DNA of 64,000 nucleotides from Bacteroidaceae bacterium (GCA_017622495.1 JAGAQY010000032.1:50609-114608), one strand, 5' to 3'. Counted from the stretch's first letter, positions 1 through 9,407 are shown. Program-made: numbers and translations. The notes: generated by a model not told the origin, from the letters alone.

Positions 1-1
1 C

Positions 2-1204
2 GAGTTCAGGGAGTACGACTTCAAGAAGAACCTCGATGCCAAGAATCGTCTGTGCGAGGCTGCCGAACGACTATCCGAAGAGGAGGACGTAATTTCAGCT
101 TTCCATCAATTGCAGAAGTTGCATCAGGAATTCAGAGAGACTGGTCCCGTAGCCAAGGAACTGCGCGAAGACATCTGGAACCGCTTTAAGGCAGCATCGA
201 CCATTGTAAACAAACGCCACCAGCAACATTTCGAGGAATTGAAGCAGAAGGAACAGGACAACCTGGAAAAGAAAACAGCTATCTGCGAAGCTGTAGAGGC
301 GATAGAACTCGACAAACTGACAGGGTATGCTCACTGGAACGAAAAGACACAAGAGGTGATTGCACTGCAGGAGGAATGGAAGACTATCGGGTTTGCACCA
401 CAAAAGATGAATACCAAGATATTCGAGCGTTTCCGCGCTGCATGCGACAATTTCTTCAATCATAAGGCCGAATTCTTCAAAGAGATGAGAGATGGCCTGT
501 CGGTAAACCTGGAGAAGAAGATCAGCTTGTGCGAACAGGCCGAGGCACTACAAGACAGTACCGACTGGAAGGCTACTGCCGATAAGCTGGCTGCGCTACA
601 GCGCGAATGGAAGACCATAGGCCCTGTTGCAAAGAAGCAGTCAGACGCTGTATGGAGACGCTTCATCACTGCATGCGACGCTTTCTACGAGAAACGCAAA
701 GAGGCTGGTGCCTCGCAGCGCTCGGTAGAGCATGAGAACCTTGCTAAAAAGAAAGAGGTTATAGCAGCCCTCTCGGCCATAAATCCCGAGAACATCACCG
801 AAACAGATACAGCCAAGATGCATGAGCTCATCCGTGAGTGGAACAGCATAGGGCATGTACCCTTCCGCGACAAGGACAAGATATACAAGCAATACAAGGC
901 GCTTATAGATGGCCTCTTTGATGCTCTACACAAAAACGAGGCTACCAGAAAGGTGGCACGATTCAAAGATTCCATAAAGGAAGGCATGAACGTAAACAGA
1001 GAGCGTGAGAGACTGCTCAGAGCATACGATAACATGTGCAATGAGATAAAAACTTACGAGAACAATCTGGGATTCCTTACATCATCAAGCAAGAGCGGTA
1101 ATAACCTCGTGGCAGAGATGCAACGAAAGATGGAAAAGCTGAAAGCGGATGCCGAAGTAATCCTCAAGAAAATAAAGGCATTGGAGGAGGAAGATAAGGA
1201 ATAA
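2..1204 (+). CDS. DUF349 domain-containing protein, 5' end cut by window edge
   Basis: The frame is open from base 2, so the gene starts before the window; about 400 C-terminal residues are visible. The protein is highly charged and helical, built from tandem DUF349 repeats of about 75 residues, each with an EWKTIG-type turn (EWKTIGFAP, EWKTIGPVA, EWNSIGHVP) followed by a basic-aromatic helix such as WNRFKAA, FERFRAA, WRRFITA or YKQYKAL. Four repeats can be counted. The last 60 residues look like a coiled coil. DUF349 proteins are common in Bacteroidetes and their function is unknown; nothing here suggests an enzyme. A strong hairpin at 1234-1268 ends the transcript. The family call is secure, the role unknown. 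Confidence 0.9.
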   Translation, partial: EFREYDFKKNLDAKNRLCEAAERLSEEEDVISAFHQLQKLHQEFRETGPVAKELREDIWNRFKAASTIVNKRHQQHFEELKQKEQDNLEKKTAICEAVEAIELDKLTGYAHWNEKTQEVIALQEEWKTIGFAPQKMNTKIFERFRAACDNFFNHKAEFFKEMRDGLSVNLEKKISLCEQAEALQDSTDWKATADKLAALQREWKTIGPVAKKQSDAVWRRFITACDAFYEKRKEAGASQRSVEHENLAKKKEVIAALSAINPENITETDTAKMHELIREWNSIGHVPFRDKDKIYKQYKALIDGLFDALHKNEATRKVARFKDSIKEGMNVNRERERLLRAYDNMCNEIKTYENNLGFLTSSSKSGNNLVAEMQRKMEKLKADAEVILKKIKALEEEDKE

Positions 1205-1233
1205 CTCCATCAAGCAGTATAGCGCACAAAAAG

Positions 1234-1268
1234 ACAGCGGCGACACACAAGCAGTGTGTCGCCGCTGT
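1234..1268. terminator. Hairpin between convergent DUF349 and Lrp genes
   Basis: Perfect 15-bp stem ACAGCGGCGACACAC (1234-1248), loop AAGCA, complementary arm 1254-1268. It lies between the stop codons of two convergent genes and has A-rich sequence on the left and T/A-rich on the right, so it probably terminates both. Confidence 0.85.
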
Positions 1269-1281
1269 TATAATAGATACA

Positions 1282-1749
1282 TCAATCTGCATCAGGAATG
1301 GGCATCTGCCTTCTGAACACCTCGTTGAACGAGATAAGTGTTTCAGTACGCGCCAAGCCAAGAGGCAATAGCTTGTCGTGAATCACATCTTTCAGTTCGG
1401 CATTTCCCTTTACATACATCTTGATAAACAGGTCATATTTACCTGTAGTGTAATGACATTCTACAACTTCCGGAATCTGCTCCAGCGCCTCGACTACCCG
1501 ATCAAACTCAGAGGGTTCCTTCAAATAGAGACCCACATAAGCACATGTCTCAAGACCTATCTTGGTAGGATTGAGCTTAAATTCAGAGCCACTGAGCACG
1601 CCTAAACTCATCATTTTCTGTATACGCTGATGAATGGCGGCTCCAGAAACATTGCACTCACGAGCGACCTCCAAGTACGGGATACGAGCATTGTTTGCTA
1701 CCATCCTAAGTATCTGGATATCCAAAGCATCTAATTGATAATGTCCCAT
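1282..1749 (-). CDS. Lrp/AsnC family transcriptional regulator
   Basis: 155 residues, the usual length for the family. Residues 1-60 form an AsnC-type helix-turn-helix (LDALDIQILRMVANNARIPY, then GAAIHQRIQKMMSLGVLSG), and the rest is the RAM ligand-binding domain with the typical VVEALEQIPEVVECHYTTG and GKYDLFIKMY strands. Such proteins bind DNA as oligomers and respond to amino acids; the effector here cannot be read from sequence. It is transcribed alone: a terminator at 1772-1793 separates it from the upstream exbD gene. The regulated genes are unknown. Confidence 0.93.
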   Translation of the reverse strand: MGHYQLDALDIQILRMVANNARIPYLEVARECNVSGAAIHQRIQKMMSLGVLSGSEFKLNPTKIGLETCAYVGLYLKEPSEFDRVVEALEQIPEVVECHYTTGKYDLFIKMYVKGNAELKDVIHDKLLPLGLARTETLISFNEVFRRQMPIPDAD

Positions 1750-1766
1750 AACAAATTGTCTGCATT

Positions 1767-1793
1767 AAAAAAAGCGGGTAGAAACACCCGCTT
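1767..1793 (-). terminator. Rho-independent terminator of the exbBD operon
   Basis: On the minus strand the stem AAGCGGGT/ACCCGCTT (1772-1779 with 1786-1793) has a 6-nt loop and is followed by a run of T residues (1767-1773 on the complementary strand). It lies 23 bp beyond the exbD stop. Confidence 0.88.
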
Positions 1794-1815
1794 CTTTTTA
1801 TAGTGTTACGTAAAA

Positions 1816-2280
1816 TTACTGACGCTTTCCGCCTGAGTAAACGATATTCAACGCCCAAGCCTCACGCAATGCCATCTTCACATCGGTCACGACACCCATC
1901 TGGGTCTCTTCATCGATCTTCATTGACACTCGCATGAAAGGTTTGTCACGCTCAGCCATTGACTCACGCTCCTGATAGACGTATTCACCGATAGCATCTA
2001 CCTCAGCAAAGTCGTCATTGAGCTGAATACGAGTACCTGTACCCATCTTTGAGCGGAACTCCTTCGTAGGCTTACCTATGTATACATACGAAACCAACGA
2101 TTTCTTCTCGAGCTTCTCGATTTCAGTACCTTTAGGAGTAGTGAACTCCACTCTCAAAGTCACCTCACGCATAGAGGTTACCATCATGAAGAAGAACAGG
2201 ATACTGAAGATCAAGTCAGGGAGTGACGAGGTATTCAGTTCAGGAACTTCCTTGCTACCATTCTTATTAAATTTTCCCAT
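1816..2280 (-). CDS. exbD: ExbD/TolR-family biopolymer transport protein (second copy)
   Basis: 154 residues. The N-terminus carries the single ExbD membrane helix (LPDLIFSILFFFMMVTSM) with the conserved Asp of the D-L-I/x-F motif (here SLPDLIFSIL), followed by a periplasmic domain. With ExbB, ExbD forms a proton-driven motor that energises TonB. It is the last gene of an ExbB-unknown-ExbD-ExbD operon, 2 bp after the preceding exbD stop. Two non-identical ExbD copies in one operon are common in Bacteroidetes and probably form heteromeric channels. A strong terminator follows. Confidence 0.93.
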   Translation of the reverse strand: MGKFNKNGSKEVPELNTSSLPDLIFSILFFFMMVTSMREVTLRVEFTTPKGTEIEKLEKKSLVSYVYIGKPTKEFRSKMGTGTRIQLNDDFAEVDAIGEYVYQERESMAERDKPFMRVSMKIDEETQMGVVTDVKMALREAWALNIVYSGGKRQ

Positions 2281-2282
2281 GA

Positions 2283-2909
2283 TTAGTTTCCTCCATATTT
2301 TTTAGGTTCAGCCTCTGAAATCTTCAGCGGATACACACCTCTGATAGCCAGAGCCTCATCCGATTCCGGATCAAGATGTCTATAATGCTTTCCAAACTTG
2401 CTAAGAGCCAACTCGTCACGCAGTTCGTTGTATGCAGCCATCAGTTCGTTCTGAATCTGGAAATACACTTCATACTGTGTACTACGGTCAGTCTGCACTG
2501 AGATGATGTGGTTCTTAGTTACAGGATAAACGCCCAAAATGGGAAGAGGAGGATCAGCAGGGTGGAACTCCGGCATGTTGGGTTTATTCTCGGGATTTGA
2601 GATAAACTCCTTGGCAATCTCACGCAGTTCAGAAACCTGTACACCAGCCTTTGACACACGTGATGACTCATCACCATAGTAGTACATGATTTCGTTGTTC
2701 ATATTTACCTGAACCACAAACACGTTTCTACCCTTCACCTTAACGTCATCTTCCAACTGATTGGGATCTGGTGGCGGCGGCAAACGACGTACCAGACCGG
2801 TATCCGTATCCATTGATGTAGTAATCAAGAAGAAGATCAACAGGATGAACGAGATGTCGGCCAATGAGCTACCATTCAATCCAGGAACTTTTCTTTTCTT
2901 TCTTGCCAT
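2283..2909 (-). CDS. exbD: ExbD/TolR-family biopolymer transport protein (first copy)
   Basis: 208 residues, about 50 longer than the second copy. The basic N-terminus (MARKKRKVPGLN) is followed by the membrane helix LADISFILLIFFLITTSM with the conserved Asp (ADISF). The periplasmic part is extended and includes a proline-rich stretch (FHPADPPLPILGVYPVTKNH) and a C-terminal VYPLKI segment. As part of the ExbB-ExbD motor it should couple the proton gradient to TonB-dependent transport. It lies between an unknown four-helix protein and the second exbD and is clearly co-transcribed. No tonB gene is in the window. Confidence 0.92.
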   Translation of the reverse strand: MARKKRKVPGLNGSSLADISFILLIFFLITTSMDTDTGLVRRLPPPPDPNQLEDDVKVKGRNVFVVQVNMNNEIMYYYGDESSRVSKAGVQVSELREIAKEFISNPENKPNMPEFHPADPPLPILGVYPVTKNHIISVQTDRSTQYEVYFQIQNELMAAYNELRDELALSKFGKHYRHLDPESDEALAIRGVYPLKISEAEPKKYGGN

Positions 2910-2935
2910 AATTAAAATCTCCTATAAATTATGAC

Positions 2936-3406
2936 TTACTTCTTGAAAATTCCTGTCAAGCTTGCTATCAATGCGATTGCAGTTACAACGAGCAATACAT
3001 AAATTGTATAAATGATAGCATCTGTTGCTTGCAACCAGAAGGCATCTTCGTAAAGACCTGTACCAGTCAAGATAGGCGCCTTGCTGCCAATAAACCATGC
3101 GATTACCAGAACAGGGATGAACAACCACAAACCCACCTTAGCGGCAACCTTGCCCCATGCAGGCATGTTTGAATCAATCTTACCACCCTTTGCACCTACT
3201 GCACCTACGATTGTACATACAGCACAGATTGCTACCAGTGCGTACATCCAATACATGAGCAGATCAGTGAACTGCGGTGATTTATAGAAGCCACTGGGGA
3301 GTGACTCCATATTTCCGAATCCAACGCAGAAGAACAATACCAATACCACTGCAGAGAGTGCTATCAGCACGTAATATACGATGGACGCTATTTTACTCGC
3401 TTTCAT
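2936..3406 (-). CDS. Unknown four-helix membrane protein of the ExbB/ExbD operon
   Basis: 156 residues, not recognised as a named family. Four hydrophobic segments are visible: about 8-28 (IVYYVLIALSAVVLVLFF), 48-68 (LLMYWMYALVAICAVCTIVG), 88-106 (VGLWLFIPVLVIAWFIG) and 130-152 (IIYTIYVLLVVTAIALIASL). The gene lies between exbB (29 bp gap) and exbD (26 bp gap) on the same strand, so it belongs to the operon. By context it may be an accessory subunit of the proton channel or help in its assembly; this is inference only. A protein in this position is common in Bacteroidales ExbBD operons. Confidence 0.8.
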   Translation of the reverse strand: MKASKIASIVYYVLIALSAVVLVLFFCVGFGNMESLPSGFYKSPQFTDLLMYWMYALVAICAVCTIVGAVGAKGGKIDSNMPAWGKVAAKVGLWLFIPVLVIAWFIGSKAPILTGTGLYEDAFWLQATDAIIYTIYVLLVVTAIALIASLTGIFKK

Positions 3407-3434
3407 TGTTATTTACAGTTAACGTGTTTGTTTA

Positions 3435-4256
3435 TTACTTCTTCAAGTTGTACTTCATGATCAAATCCAAGAGAGTGATAGAAGAGTCTTCCATATCAGT
3501 GGTAAGAGCCTCAATCTTAGAAAGGATGAAGTTGTAGAAAATCTGAAGAACAAGAGCAACGATAATACCGAAGATAGTGGTAATCAAGGCCACCTTCATA
3601 CCACCGGCAACAACGGTCGGGCTAATATCACCAGCCTTCTGGATATCGTCGAACGCCATAACCATACCGATCACAGTACCCAAGAATCCGAGTGAAGGAG
3701 CCATAGCGATGAAGAGAGTTACCCAAGAGCAATTCTTCTCAAGAGCAGCAGACTGAACGCCACCGTAAGAAACTACTGAACGCTCAACTACATCGATACC
3801 CTCATCGATACGCAACAGACCCTGGTAGCAGATAGAAGCTACAGGACCGCGAGTGTTGCGGCAGATATCCTTAGCACCTTCTACATCACCCTTAGCCAAA
3901 GCAGCCTCGATAGCAGCCATGAGCTTCTTGGTGTTAACCTCAGCAAGGCTCAGGTAGATGATACGCTCGATACAGAAAGCCAAACCAAGAACCAATGCGA
4001 TAGCAACCAATGACATGAAGCTTGCATCACCCTCAATGAACTTTGTCTTAAGAGCCTTGTGCATACCAACAACCTCTTCCTCCTCAACGGGAGCAACTTC
4101 CTCAGCGGGAGCGGTTTCTTCTACAGCAGCAGAATCAACTGCAGCTGAATCAACTGTTTCTGTTTGTGCAGCTACTTCGTCCTGAGCAACTACTGTCTGT
4201 GTCAATCCAAATGAAAGGATTCCGAACATTGCAAATACTGCAAAAAACTTTTTCAT
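3435..4256 (-). CDS. exbB: MotA/TolQ/ExbB proton channel family protein
   Basis: 273 residues. An N-terminal signal-like segment (MKKFFAVFAMFGILSFGLTQ) is followed by a low-complexity acidic Ala/Pro region (repeated DSAAV, EEVAPVEEEEVV, residues about 33-65). The TolQ/ExbB domain with three membrane helices then includes the conserved GTVIGMVMAF and GGMKVALITTIFGIIVAL motifs. The protein should form the proton channel that drives TonB. The secreted, acidic N-terminal extension is absent from E. coli ExbB but frequent in Bacteroidetes. It is the first protein gene of the operon; tRNA-Ser lies 59 bp upstream on the same strand and no separate -7 box is evident between them. Confidence 0.93.
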   Translation of the reverse strand: MKKFFAVFAMFGILSFGLTQTVVAQDEVAAQTETVDSAAVDSAAVEETAPAEEVAPVEEEEVVGMHKALKTKFIEGDASFMSLVAIALVLGLAFCIERIIYLSLAEVNTKKLMAAIEAALAKGDVEGAKDICRNTRGPVASICYQGLLRIDEGIDVVERSVVSYGGVQSAALEKNCSWVTLFIAMAPSLGFLGTVIGMVMAFDDIQKAGDISPTVVAGGMKVALITTIFGIIVALVLQIFYNFILSKIEALTTDMEDSSITLLDLIMKYNLKK

Positions 4257-4315
4257 TGTGTTTTACTTTTAATTAATACTATTATTTAAATTATTACTAA
4301 AATTCTCTCTTTGTG

Positions 4316-4403
4316 CGGAAAGAAGGGGATTCGAACCCCTGATACGCTTTTGACGTATACACGCTTTCCAGGCGTGCCTCTTCAACCACTCGAGCACCTT
4401 TCC
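4316..4403 (-). tRNA. tRNA-Ser(GGA)
   Basis: On the minus strand an 88-nt cloverleaf can be folded: acceptor GGAAAGG pairs with TCTTTCC, the anticodon loop CTGGAAA gives anticodon GGA, there is a long variable arm typical of class II tRNAs, and the T arm GGGGTTCGAATCCCC. The discriminator is G; the CCA tail is not fully encoded. A TACTTTTG -7 box lies upstream at 4485-4492 (minus). Confidence 0.96.
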
Positions 4404-4484
4404 AAATGCATCCTTTTGCGACACATTATAGGAAAACGAGCGCAAATTACGAATAATTTCTCTATTCCGCGCCATTTTCAGCTA

Positions 4485-4492
4485 CAAAAGTA
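4485..4492 (-). promoter_or_regulatory. -7 box (TACTTTTG) for tRNA-Ser and perhaps exbB operon
   Basis: Minus-strand TACTTTTG fits the Bacteroidetes TAnnTTTG consensus. It lies about 82 bp before the tRNA. The exbB start has no obvious box of its own. Confidence 0.55.
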
Positions 4493-4641
4493 TTGTTTTT
4501 TTTCTTTGCAACCATAAAAAACACGATTAATCTTCAAAAAAAGTTATTTTTTGTGCTTTCAGAAAAACATTATCTAAACAAATTGCACTATCTCCTTGCA
4601 AAATATTCAAACTTATCGTAGGAGAATTCAAAGCAAAAACA

Positions 4642-4649
4642 TACCTTTG
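4642..4649 (+). promoter_or_regulatory. -7 box (TACCTTTG) for the sppA operon
   Basis: TACCTTTG matches the Bacteroidetes TAnnTTTG consensus, 38 bp before the sppA start. The rest of 4404-4641 is A+T-rich and shows no further gene. Confidence 0.65.
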
Positions 4650-4686
4650 CGAAAACAAAGAACAGAATAATATACAAGACCTTTTT

Positions 4687-6462
4687 ATGAAAGACTTTCT
4701 GAAGTACACTTTAGCCACAATTGTTGGTTTGATGGCCTGCATGATTATCGTGACAATCATCAGCATCGTATCTATCGTAGGAATTGCTGCATCTGCAGAA
4801 ACCACTACATCGGTCAAAGAGAACAGCCTCTTCAAATTGGAACTAAAAGGCGAAGTTACCGAGCGCATGATAGACAACCCATTCGCCTCACTCATGTCGC
4901 AAGAGCAGACGGCACTTGGCCTGAATGACATTCTCTCAAGCATACAGAAGGCCGCAGAGAACGAATATATCAAAGGTATATACCTGGAGGCAGAGGGCAT
5001 CATCGCCAGTCCCGCCACCACAGAAGAGATCCGCAATGCGCTCATACGCTTCAAGCAGACGGGCAAGTTTATCGTAGCATACGGCGACAACTACACCGGG
5101 TCAGACTACTATATCTGCAGTGTGGCCGACAAGGTAATCCTCAACCCACAAGGCATGGTCGACTGGCATGGTACGGCCTCACAGACTATATACTTCAAGG
5201 ACCTGCTTGCCCAGTTAGGCGTTGAGATGGAGGTATTCAAGGTAGGCACATATAAATCGGCCGTTGAGCCTTATACATCAATGGAGATGAGCGACGAGAA
5301 CCGCGAGCAGATTACGGCTTATATCACCTCTATATGGAACAATATGGTTGACGGAGTGTCGCTCTCACGCGGCCTAACTGCCGAGCAACTCAATGAGTAT
5401 GCCGACCGCTACATCGCATTCGAAGGGGCAGAGGCCAGCCTTGAGGCAGGACTTGTCGACACCTTATTATATATGGACGGCACCAGGGCTTACCTGAAGG
5501 AGAAAATGGAGATCGAGGCCGACAAACGCCTCAACATATTGTCACTTGGTGAGGTTAAAAACATCCAGAAGAATGTACCTCTGGACAAGAGTGGCAACAT
5601 CATCGCCATGTACTATGCTGAAGGCCAGATTGTGGATGCCCCATCAACAGGCATGGCAACGGATCCTGAGATTGTGGGCGAGAAGGTAGCCATGGATCTC
5701 CGCAAGTTGCGCGATGACGAGGCCATAAAGGCCGTTATCTTGCGTGTAAACTCACCTGGCGGTAGTGCGTTTGCCTCTGAGCAGATATGGAACGAGGTAG
5801 TAAAGCTCAAGGAGAAGAAGCCCGTTATCGTATCCATGGGCGACTATGCAGCCTCGGGCGGTTACTACATCTCCTGTGCAGCCGACACGATTATTGCGCA
5901 GCCCAACACCCTTACAGGTTCTATCGGCATCTTCGGCATGTTCCCCAACCCTCACAAGCTCATCAACGACAAGCTTAAGCTGAACGTAGAGACAGTGAAG
6001 ACAAACAAGCATGCAGATTTCGGCAGCATGAACCGCCCCTTCAATGACGACGAGCGCGCTATCATGCAACGTTATATCAACCAAGGATATGCCACCTTCA
6101 TTAAGCGCTGCGCCGATGGTCGCGGCATGAGCACTGCCGACATTGAAGCAATAGCACAAGGCCGTGTATGGACTGGCGAGATGGCCATGGAAATTGGACT
6201 CGTAGACCTGCTCGGCGATATCGAACTGGCCAAAGAGATCGCTGCCGAGAAGGCGGGCATCGAGAATTATACGCTCATCAGCTACCCCAAGGAGCAGGGA
6301 GCATTTGATATGTTCTTGAATCAGGCGAAAGAGAGTTATATCGAAGCGCGTATCGGAAAGGTTGTAGGAGATTTCAAGCCCGAGTTGGACCTCATCTACA
6401 ATCTTGAGAATATGAACCGCATTCAGGCCCGCCTGCCCTACCACATACACTTAATGAACTAA
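4687..6462 (+). CDS. sppA: Signal peptide peptidase SppA, 67K type
   Basis: 591 residues, the length of the long two-domain SppA form. Residues 6-36 are a membrane anchor (LKYTLATIVGLMACMIIVTI). Two tandem crotonase-like domains follow. The Ser/Lys dyad is visible: Lys190 in GTYKSAVEPY of the first domain and Ser390 in YAASGGYYIS of the second, as in E. coli SppA. The enzyme degrades leftover signal peptides in the inner membrane. It starts a forward operon with lpxK (7-bp gap), pnp and thiL. A -7 box lies at 4642-4649. Confidence 0.96.
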   Translation: MKDFLKYTLATIVGLMACMIIVTIISIVSIVGIAASAETTTSVKENSLFKLELKGEVTERMIDNPFASLMSQEQTALGLNDILSSIQKAAENEYIKGIYLEAEGIIASPATTEEIRNALIRFKQTGKFIVAYGDNYTGSDYYICSVADKVILNPQGMVDWHGTASQTIYFKDLLAQLGVEMEVFKVGTYKSAVEPYTSMEMSDENREQITAYITSIWNNMVDGVSLSRGLTAEQLNEYADRYIAFEGAEASLEAGLVDTLLYMDGTRAYLKEKMEIEADKRLNILSLGEVKNIQKNVPLDKSGNIIAMYYAEGQIVDAPSTGMATDPEIVGEKVAMDLRKLRDDEAIKAVILRVNSPGGSAFASEQIWNEVVKLKEKKPVIVSMGDYAASGGYYISCAADTIIAQPNTLTGSIGIFGMFPNPHKLINDKLKLNVETVKTNKHADFGSMNRPFNDDERAIMQRYINQGYATFIKRCADGRGMSTADIEAIAQGRVWTGEMAMEIGLVDLLGDIELAKEIAAEKAGIENYTLISYPKEQGAFDMFLNQAKESYIEARIGKVVGDFKPELDLIYNLENMNRIQARLPYHIHLMN

Positions 6463-6468
6463 GCCAAC

Positions 6469-7590
6469 ATGAGTGAGGGTCCCATCAGACGGCACTGGTC
6501 CCTAGCTCCCCTTACGCTATTATATAGGATAGTAACGGGAATTAGAAACAAACTCTTCGAATGGAAGATTCTTCCCTCCGAAGAGTTTGACATACCCATT
6601 ATCTCTGTAGGCAACCTTACGGTAGGCGGAACTGGAAAAACGCCACATACCGAATACCTCATCAAACTACTAAAAGACAAGCATAAGGTAGCTCTATTGA
6701 GCCGAGGCTACAAGCGCAAGACCAAAGGATTTCAGTTGGCCACAACCGACAGCACAGCCAAAGAGATTGGCGATGAGCCTTATCAAATAAAGAAGAAGTT
6801 CCCCGACATTCATGTAGCCGTTGACGCAGACCGCCGCCATGGCATACACCAGCTATGCGAGAGTACGGCGACAGAGAACACCGAGGTCATCCTGCTCGAT
6901 GATGCATTCCAACACCGTTACGTAACGCCAGGCATCAACATCGTGCTGATGGATTACAACCGTCCCATATACGAAGACACACTGATGCCCACCGGCATGT
7001 TGCGCGAGCCAGCATCGAGCCTGTACCGTGCCCATGTCATCATCACTACCAAATGTCCGAAAAACATCAAACCCATAGATTACCGTATCGTAGCCAAGAA
7101 TCTGGAGTTGCGTCCATACCAACGGCTCTTCTTCACTGCATTCAGCTATGGCGACATGGTAGCATTCAATGACCCCACAAGGCATAGGGCCCTATCTTCC
7201 TTATCGAAGCAAACACATATCCTCCTGGTCACAGGGATAGCTACGGCTGCTCCTTTGGTAGAGAAACTGCGCGAATCCACCGACCAAATCACACACATGG
7301 AGTATGGCGACCACCACAACTTCTCACGTTCGGAGCTACAGCTTATAAGCAACACATTCGCAAAGATCGGCGCTACAGACAGGCTCATCATCACTACAGA
7401 GAAAGATGCAGCCCGCCTGAGCACCTGCCAACTTGACGAGAGCATAGTAGACCACCTGTACATCCTTCCCATAGAGGTGGAGTTCCTCCAAGGCCAACAA
7501 GAATCATTCAATAATTATATCACCGACTATGTTAGCAAAAATTCAAGAAACCGCATCGTTCATCAAAGGGCAGATGCACACAAGTCCTGA
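6469..7590 (+). CDS. lpxK: Tetraacyldisaccharide 4'-kinase LpxK
   Basis: 373 residues. It phosphorylates the 4' position of the lipid A disaccharide precursor at the inner membrane. The P-loop is in [20 protein letters not shown], followed by the family segments [13 protein letters not shown] and [12 protein letters not shown] and an Asp-rich [11 protein letters not shown] segment typical of LpxK. It starts 7 bp after sppA. Its last 62 bp overlap the start of pnp in another frame; the pnp start is supported by conservation, so the overlap appears real and the LpxK tail may be a local extension. Confidence 0.95.
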   Translation: MSEGPIRRHWSLAPLTLLYRIVTGIRNKLFEWKILPSEEFDIPIISVGNLTVGGTGKTPHTEYLIKLLKDKHKVALLSRGYKRKTKGFQLATTDSTAKEIGDEPYQIKKKFPDIHVAVDADRRHGIHQLCESTATENTEVILLDDAFQHRYVTPGINIVLMDYNRPIYEDTLMPTGMLREPASSLYRAHVIITTKCPKNIKPIDYRIVAKNLELRPYQRLFFTAFSYGDMVAFNDPTRHRALSSLSKQTHILLVTGIATAAPLVEKLRESTDQITHMEYGDHHNFSRSELQLISNTFAKIGATDRLIITTEKDAARLSTCQLDESIVDHLYILPIEVEFLQGQQESFNNYITDYVSKNSRNRIVHQRADAHKS

Positions 7591-8341
7591 GACAGCCATT
7601 ATCCTCGGTACTGGCCTGGGTAGTCTTGTCAACGAGATAACTGAGAAGTACGAAATCAAATACGAAGACATCCCCAACTTCCCCGTCTCAACAGTCGAGG
7701 GACATAGCGGGAAACTCATTTTCGGCAAGCTCGGCAACAAGGACATCATGGCCATGCAGGGCCGTTTCCATTACTACGAGGGCTATTCCATGAAGGAGGT
7801 AACCTTCCCCGTCAGAGTCATGCGCGAGTTGGGCATCAAGACCCTCTTCGTATCCAACGCTGCCGGCGGCATGAACCCTGATTTCGAGATTGGCGACCTC
7901 ATGATCATCACCGACCACATCAACCACTTCCCCGAGCATCCCCTCCGTGGCAAGAATATTGATTACGGCCCACGCTTCCCGGATATGAGCGAGGCCTACA
8001 ACCGCCAGCTCATCAATCAGGCCAAGGCCATAGCCGCAGAAAAGGATATCCGCGTTGTCGAGGGCGTATATGTTGGTGTCAGTGGTCCGACCTTCGAGAC
8101 CCCAGCCGAATACAAGCTTTACCGTATCTTTGGAGGCGACGCCGTAGGCATGAGCACCGTCCCCGAAGTGATCGTAGCCAAGCATTGCGGCATCCGCGTA
8201 TTTGGTATGTCAGTAATCACCGACCTCGGTGTAGAAGGCAAGATTGTGGAGGTCACACACGAAGAGGTGCAGGCAGCTGCCGACAAGGCACAACCCTTCA
8301 TGACCGAGATAATGCGTGAACTTATCAATCGTGCAGACTAA
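7529..8341 (+). CDS. Purine nucleoside phosphorylase
   Basis: 270 residues, trimeric (class I) PNP type. It converts purine nucleosides and phosphate to base and ribose-1-phosphate. Family motifs visible: [10 protein letters not shown] (phosphate loop), [40 protein letters not shown] and [14 protein letters not shown]. The start inside lpxK is supported because the N-terminal segment [15 protein letters not shown] is typical of the family. The stop overlaps the thiL start by one base (TAATG), suggesting translational coupling. Confidence 0.95.
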   Translation: MLAKIQETASFIKGQMHTSPETAIILGTGLGSLVNEITEKYEIKYEDIPNFPVSTVEGHSGKLIFGKLGNKDIMAMQGRFHYYEGYSMKEVTFPVRVMRELGIKTLFVSNAAGGMNPDFEIGDLMIITDHINHFPEHPLRGKNIDYGPRFPDMSEAYNRQLINQAKAIAAEKDIRVVEGVYVGVSGPTFETPAEYKLYRIFGGDAVGMSTVPEVIVAKHCGIRVFGMSVITDLGVEGKIVEVTHEEVQAAADKAQPFMTEIMRELINRAD

Positions 8342-9378
8342 TGGAACCTAAGAAGACACCTATATCTACCCTTGGCGAGTTTGGCCTCATCCGTCATCTC
8401 ACCGAGGACATCAAGCTGGAGAACGCCTCATCAAAATATGGCATCGGCGACGACTGTGCCGTCCTTGAGTACCCCGACAAGCAGGTGCTTGTCACTACAG
8501 ACCTGCTCATGGAGGGTGTACACTTCGACCTCACCTACGTCCCCCTCAAGCATCTCGGATACAAAGCTGTGATGGTCAACCTTTCTGACATCTATGCCAT
8601 GAACGGAACGCCCCGTCAAATCACCGTATCGCTGGCTATCAGCAAACGTTTCGGCGTAGAAGACCTGGAAGACCTGTATGCAGGCATGCGACTGGCCTGT
8701 GAGGCGCATCACGTAGATATTGTCGGCGGTGACACCACCTCCTCCCTTACCGGACTTGCCATCAGCATAACCGCTATCGGCGATGCCCCTAAAGACAAGG
8801 TAGTATATCGCAATGGTGCCCACGAGACCGACCTGATCTGCGTATCAGGCAATCTGGGAGCAGCCTATATGGGACTGCAGCTACTCGAGCGTGAGAAGAA
8901 CGTGTTCATGGGCGAGAGCACTAACGTGCAGCCCGACTTTGCCGGCAAGGAATACCTGCTCGAGCGCCAGCTAAAGCCTGAAGCACGCGGCGACATCATC
9001 CGTGCTCTCGCCGAAGCAGACATCAAGCCTACAGCCATGATGGACATCTCCGATGGCCTATCCTCTGAGCTCATGCACATCTGCCGACAGAGCGGAACGG
9101 GCTGCCGAGTATATGAAGAGCACATACCTCTCGACTACCAAACAGCCGTCATGGCCGAAGAGTTCAACATGAATGTCAGCACCTGTGCCCTCAATGGCGG
9201 TGAAGACTACGAGCTGCTGTTCACCGTACCCCTGGCCGACTACGACAAGGTAAGCAAAATCAAGGATGTACGCCTCATCGGGCACATCACCAAGCCGGAA
9301 CTTGGCTGCATGCTCATCACACGTGACGGTGGCGAGATGGAGCTGAAAGCCCAAGGCTGGCAGGCACTCACAGAATAG
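8341..9378 (+). CDS. thiL: Thiamine-monophosphate kinase ThiL
   Basis: 345 residues. ThiL phosphorylates thiamine monophosphate to the active cofactor thiamine diphosphate. Visible features: the N-terminal GEFGLIRHLT, the Mg/ATP-binding GIGDDCAVLEY and TTDLLMEGVHFDL, VNLSDIYAMNG, the DIVGGDTTSS loop, the MMDISDGLSSELMHIC motif, and NGGEDYELLFTV near the C-terminus. All key aspartates are present. It is the last gene of the sppA-lpxK-pnp-thiL operon, with a one-base overlap to pnp. No TPP riboswitch was seen upstream of the operon. Confidence 0.96.
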   Translation: MEPKKTPISTLGEFGLIRHLTEDIKLENASSKYGIGDDCAVLEYPDKQVLVTTDLLMEGVHFDLTYVPLKHLGYKAVMVNLSDIYAMNGTPRQITVSLAISKRFGVEDLEDLYAGMRLACEAHHVDIVGGDTTSSLTGLAISITAIGDAPKDKVVYRNGAHETDLICVSGNLGAAYMGLQLLEREKNVFMGESTNVQPDFAGKEYLLERQLKPEARGDIIRALAEADIKPTAMMDISDGLSSELMHICRQSGTGCRVYEEHIPLDYQTAVMAEEFNMNVSTCALNGGEDYELLFTVPLADYDKVSKIKDVRLIGHITKPELGCMLITRDGGEMELKAQGWQALTE

Positions 9379-9407
9379 AGACTAATTTACATCAAAAAAA
9401 CAATCAC

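Noticed and set aside
4316..4403. tRNA-Ser as an integration site for the island
   Set aside because: No integrase and no repeated tRNA 3' end is seen, and the island lies 18 kb away.
8341..9378. TPP riboswitch upstream of thiL
   Set aside because: thiL starts one base inside the pnp stop within an operon; there is no leader space, and none was seen upstream of sppA.
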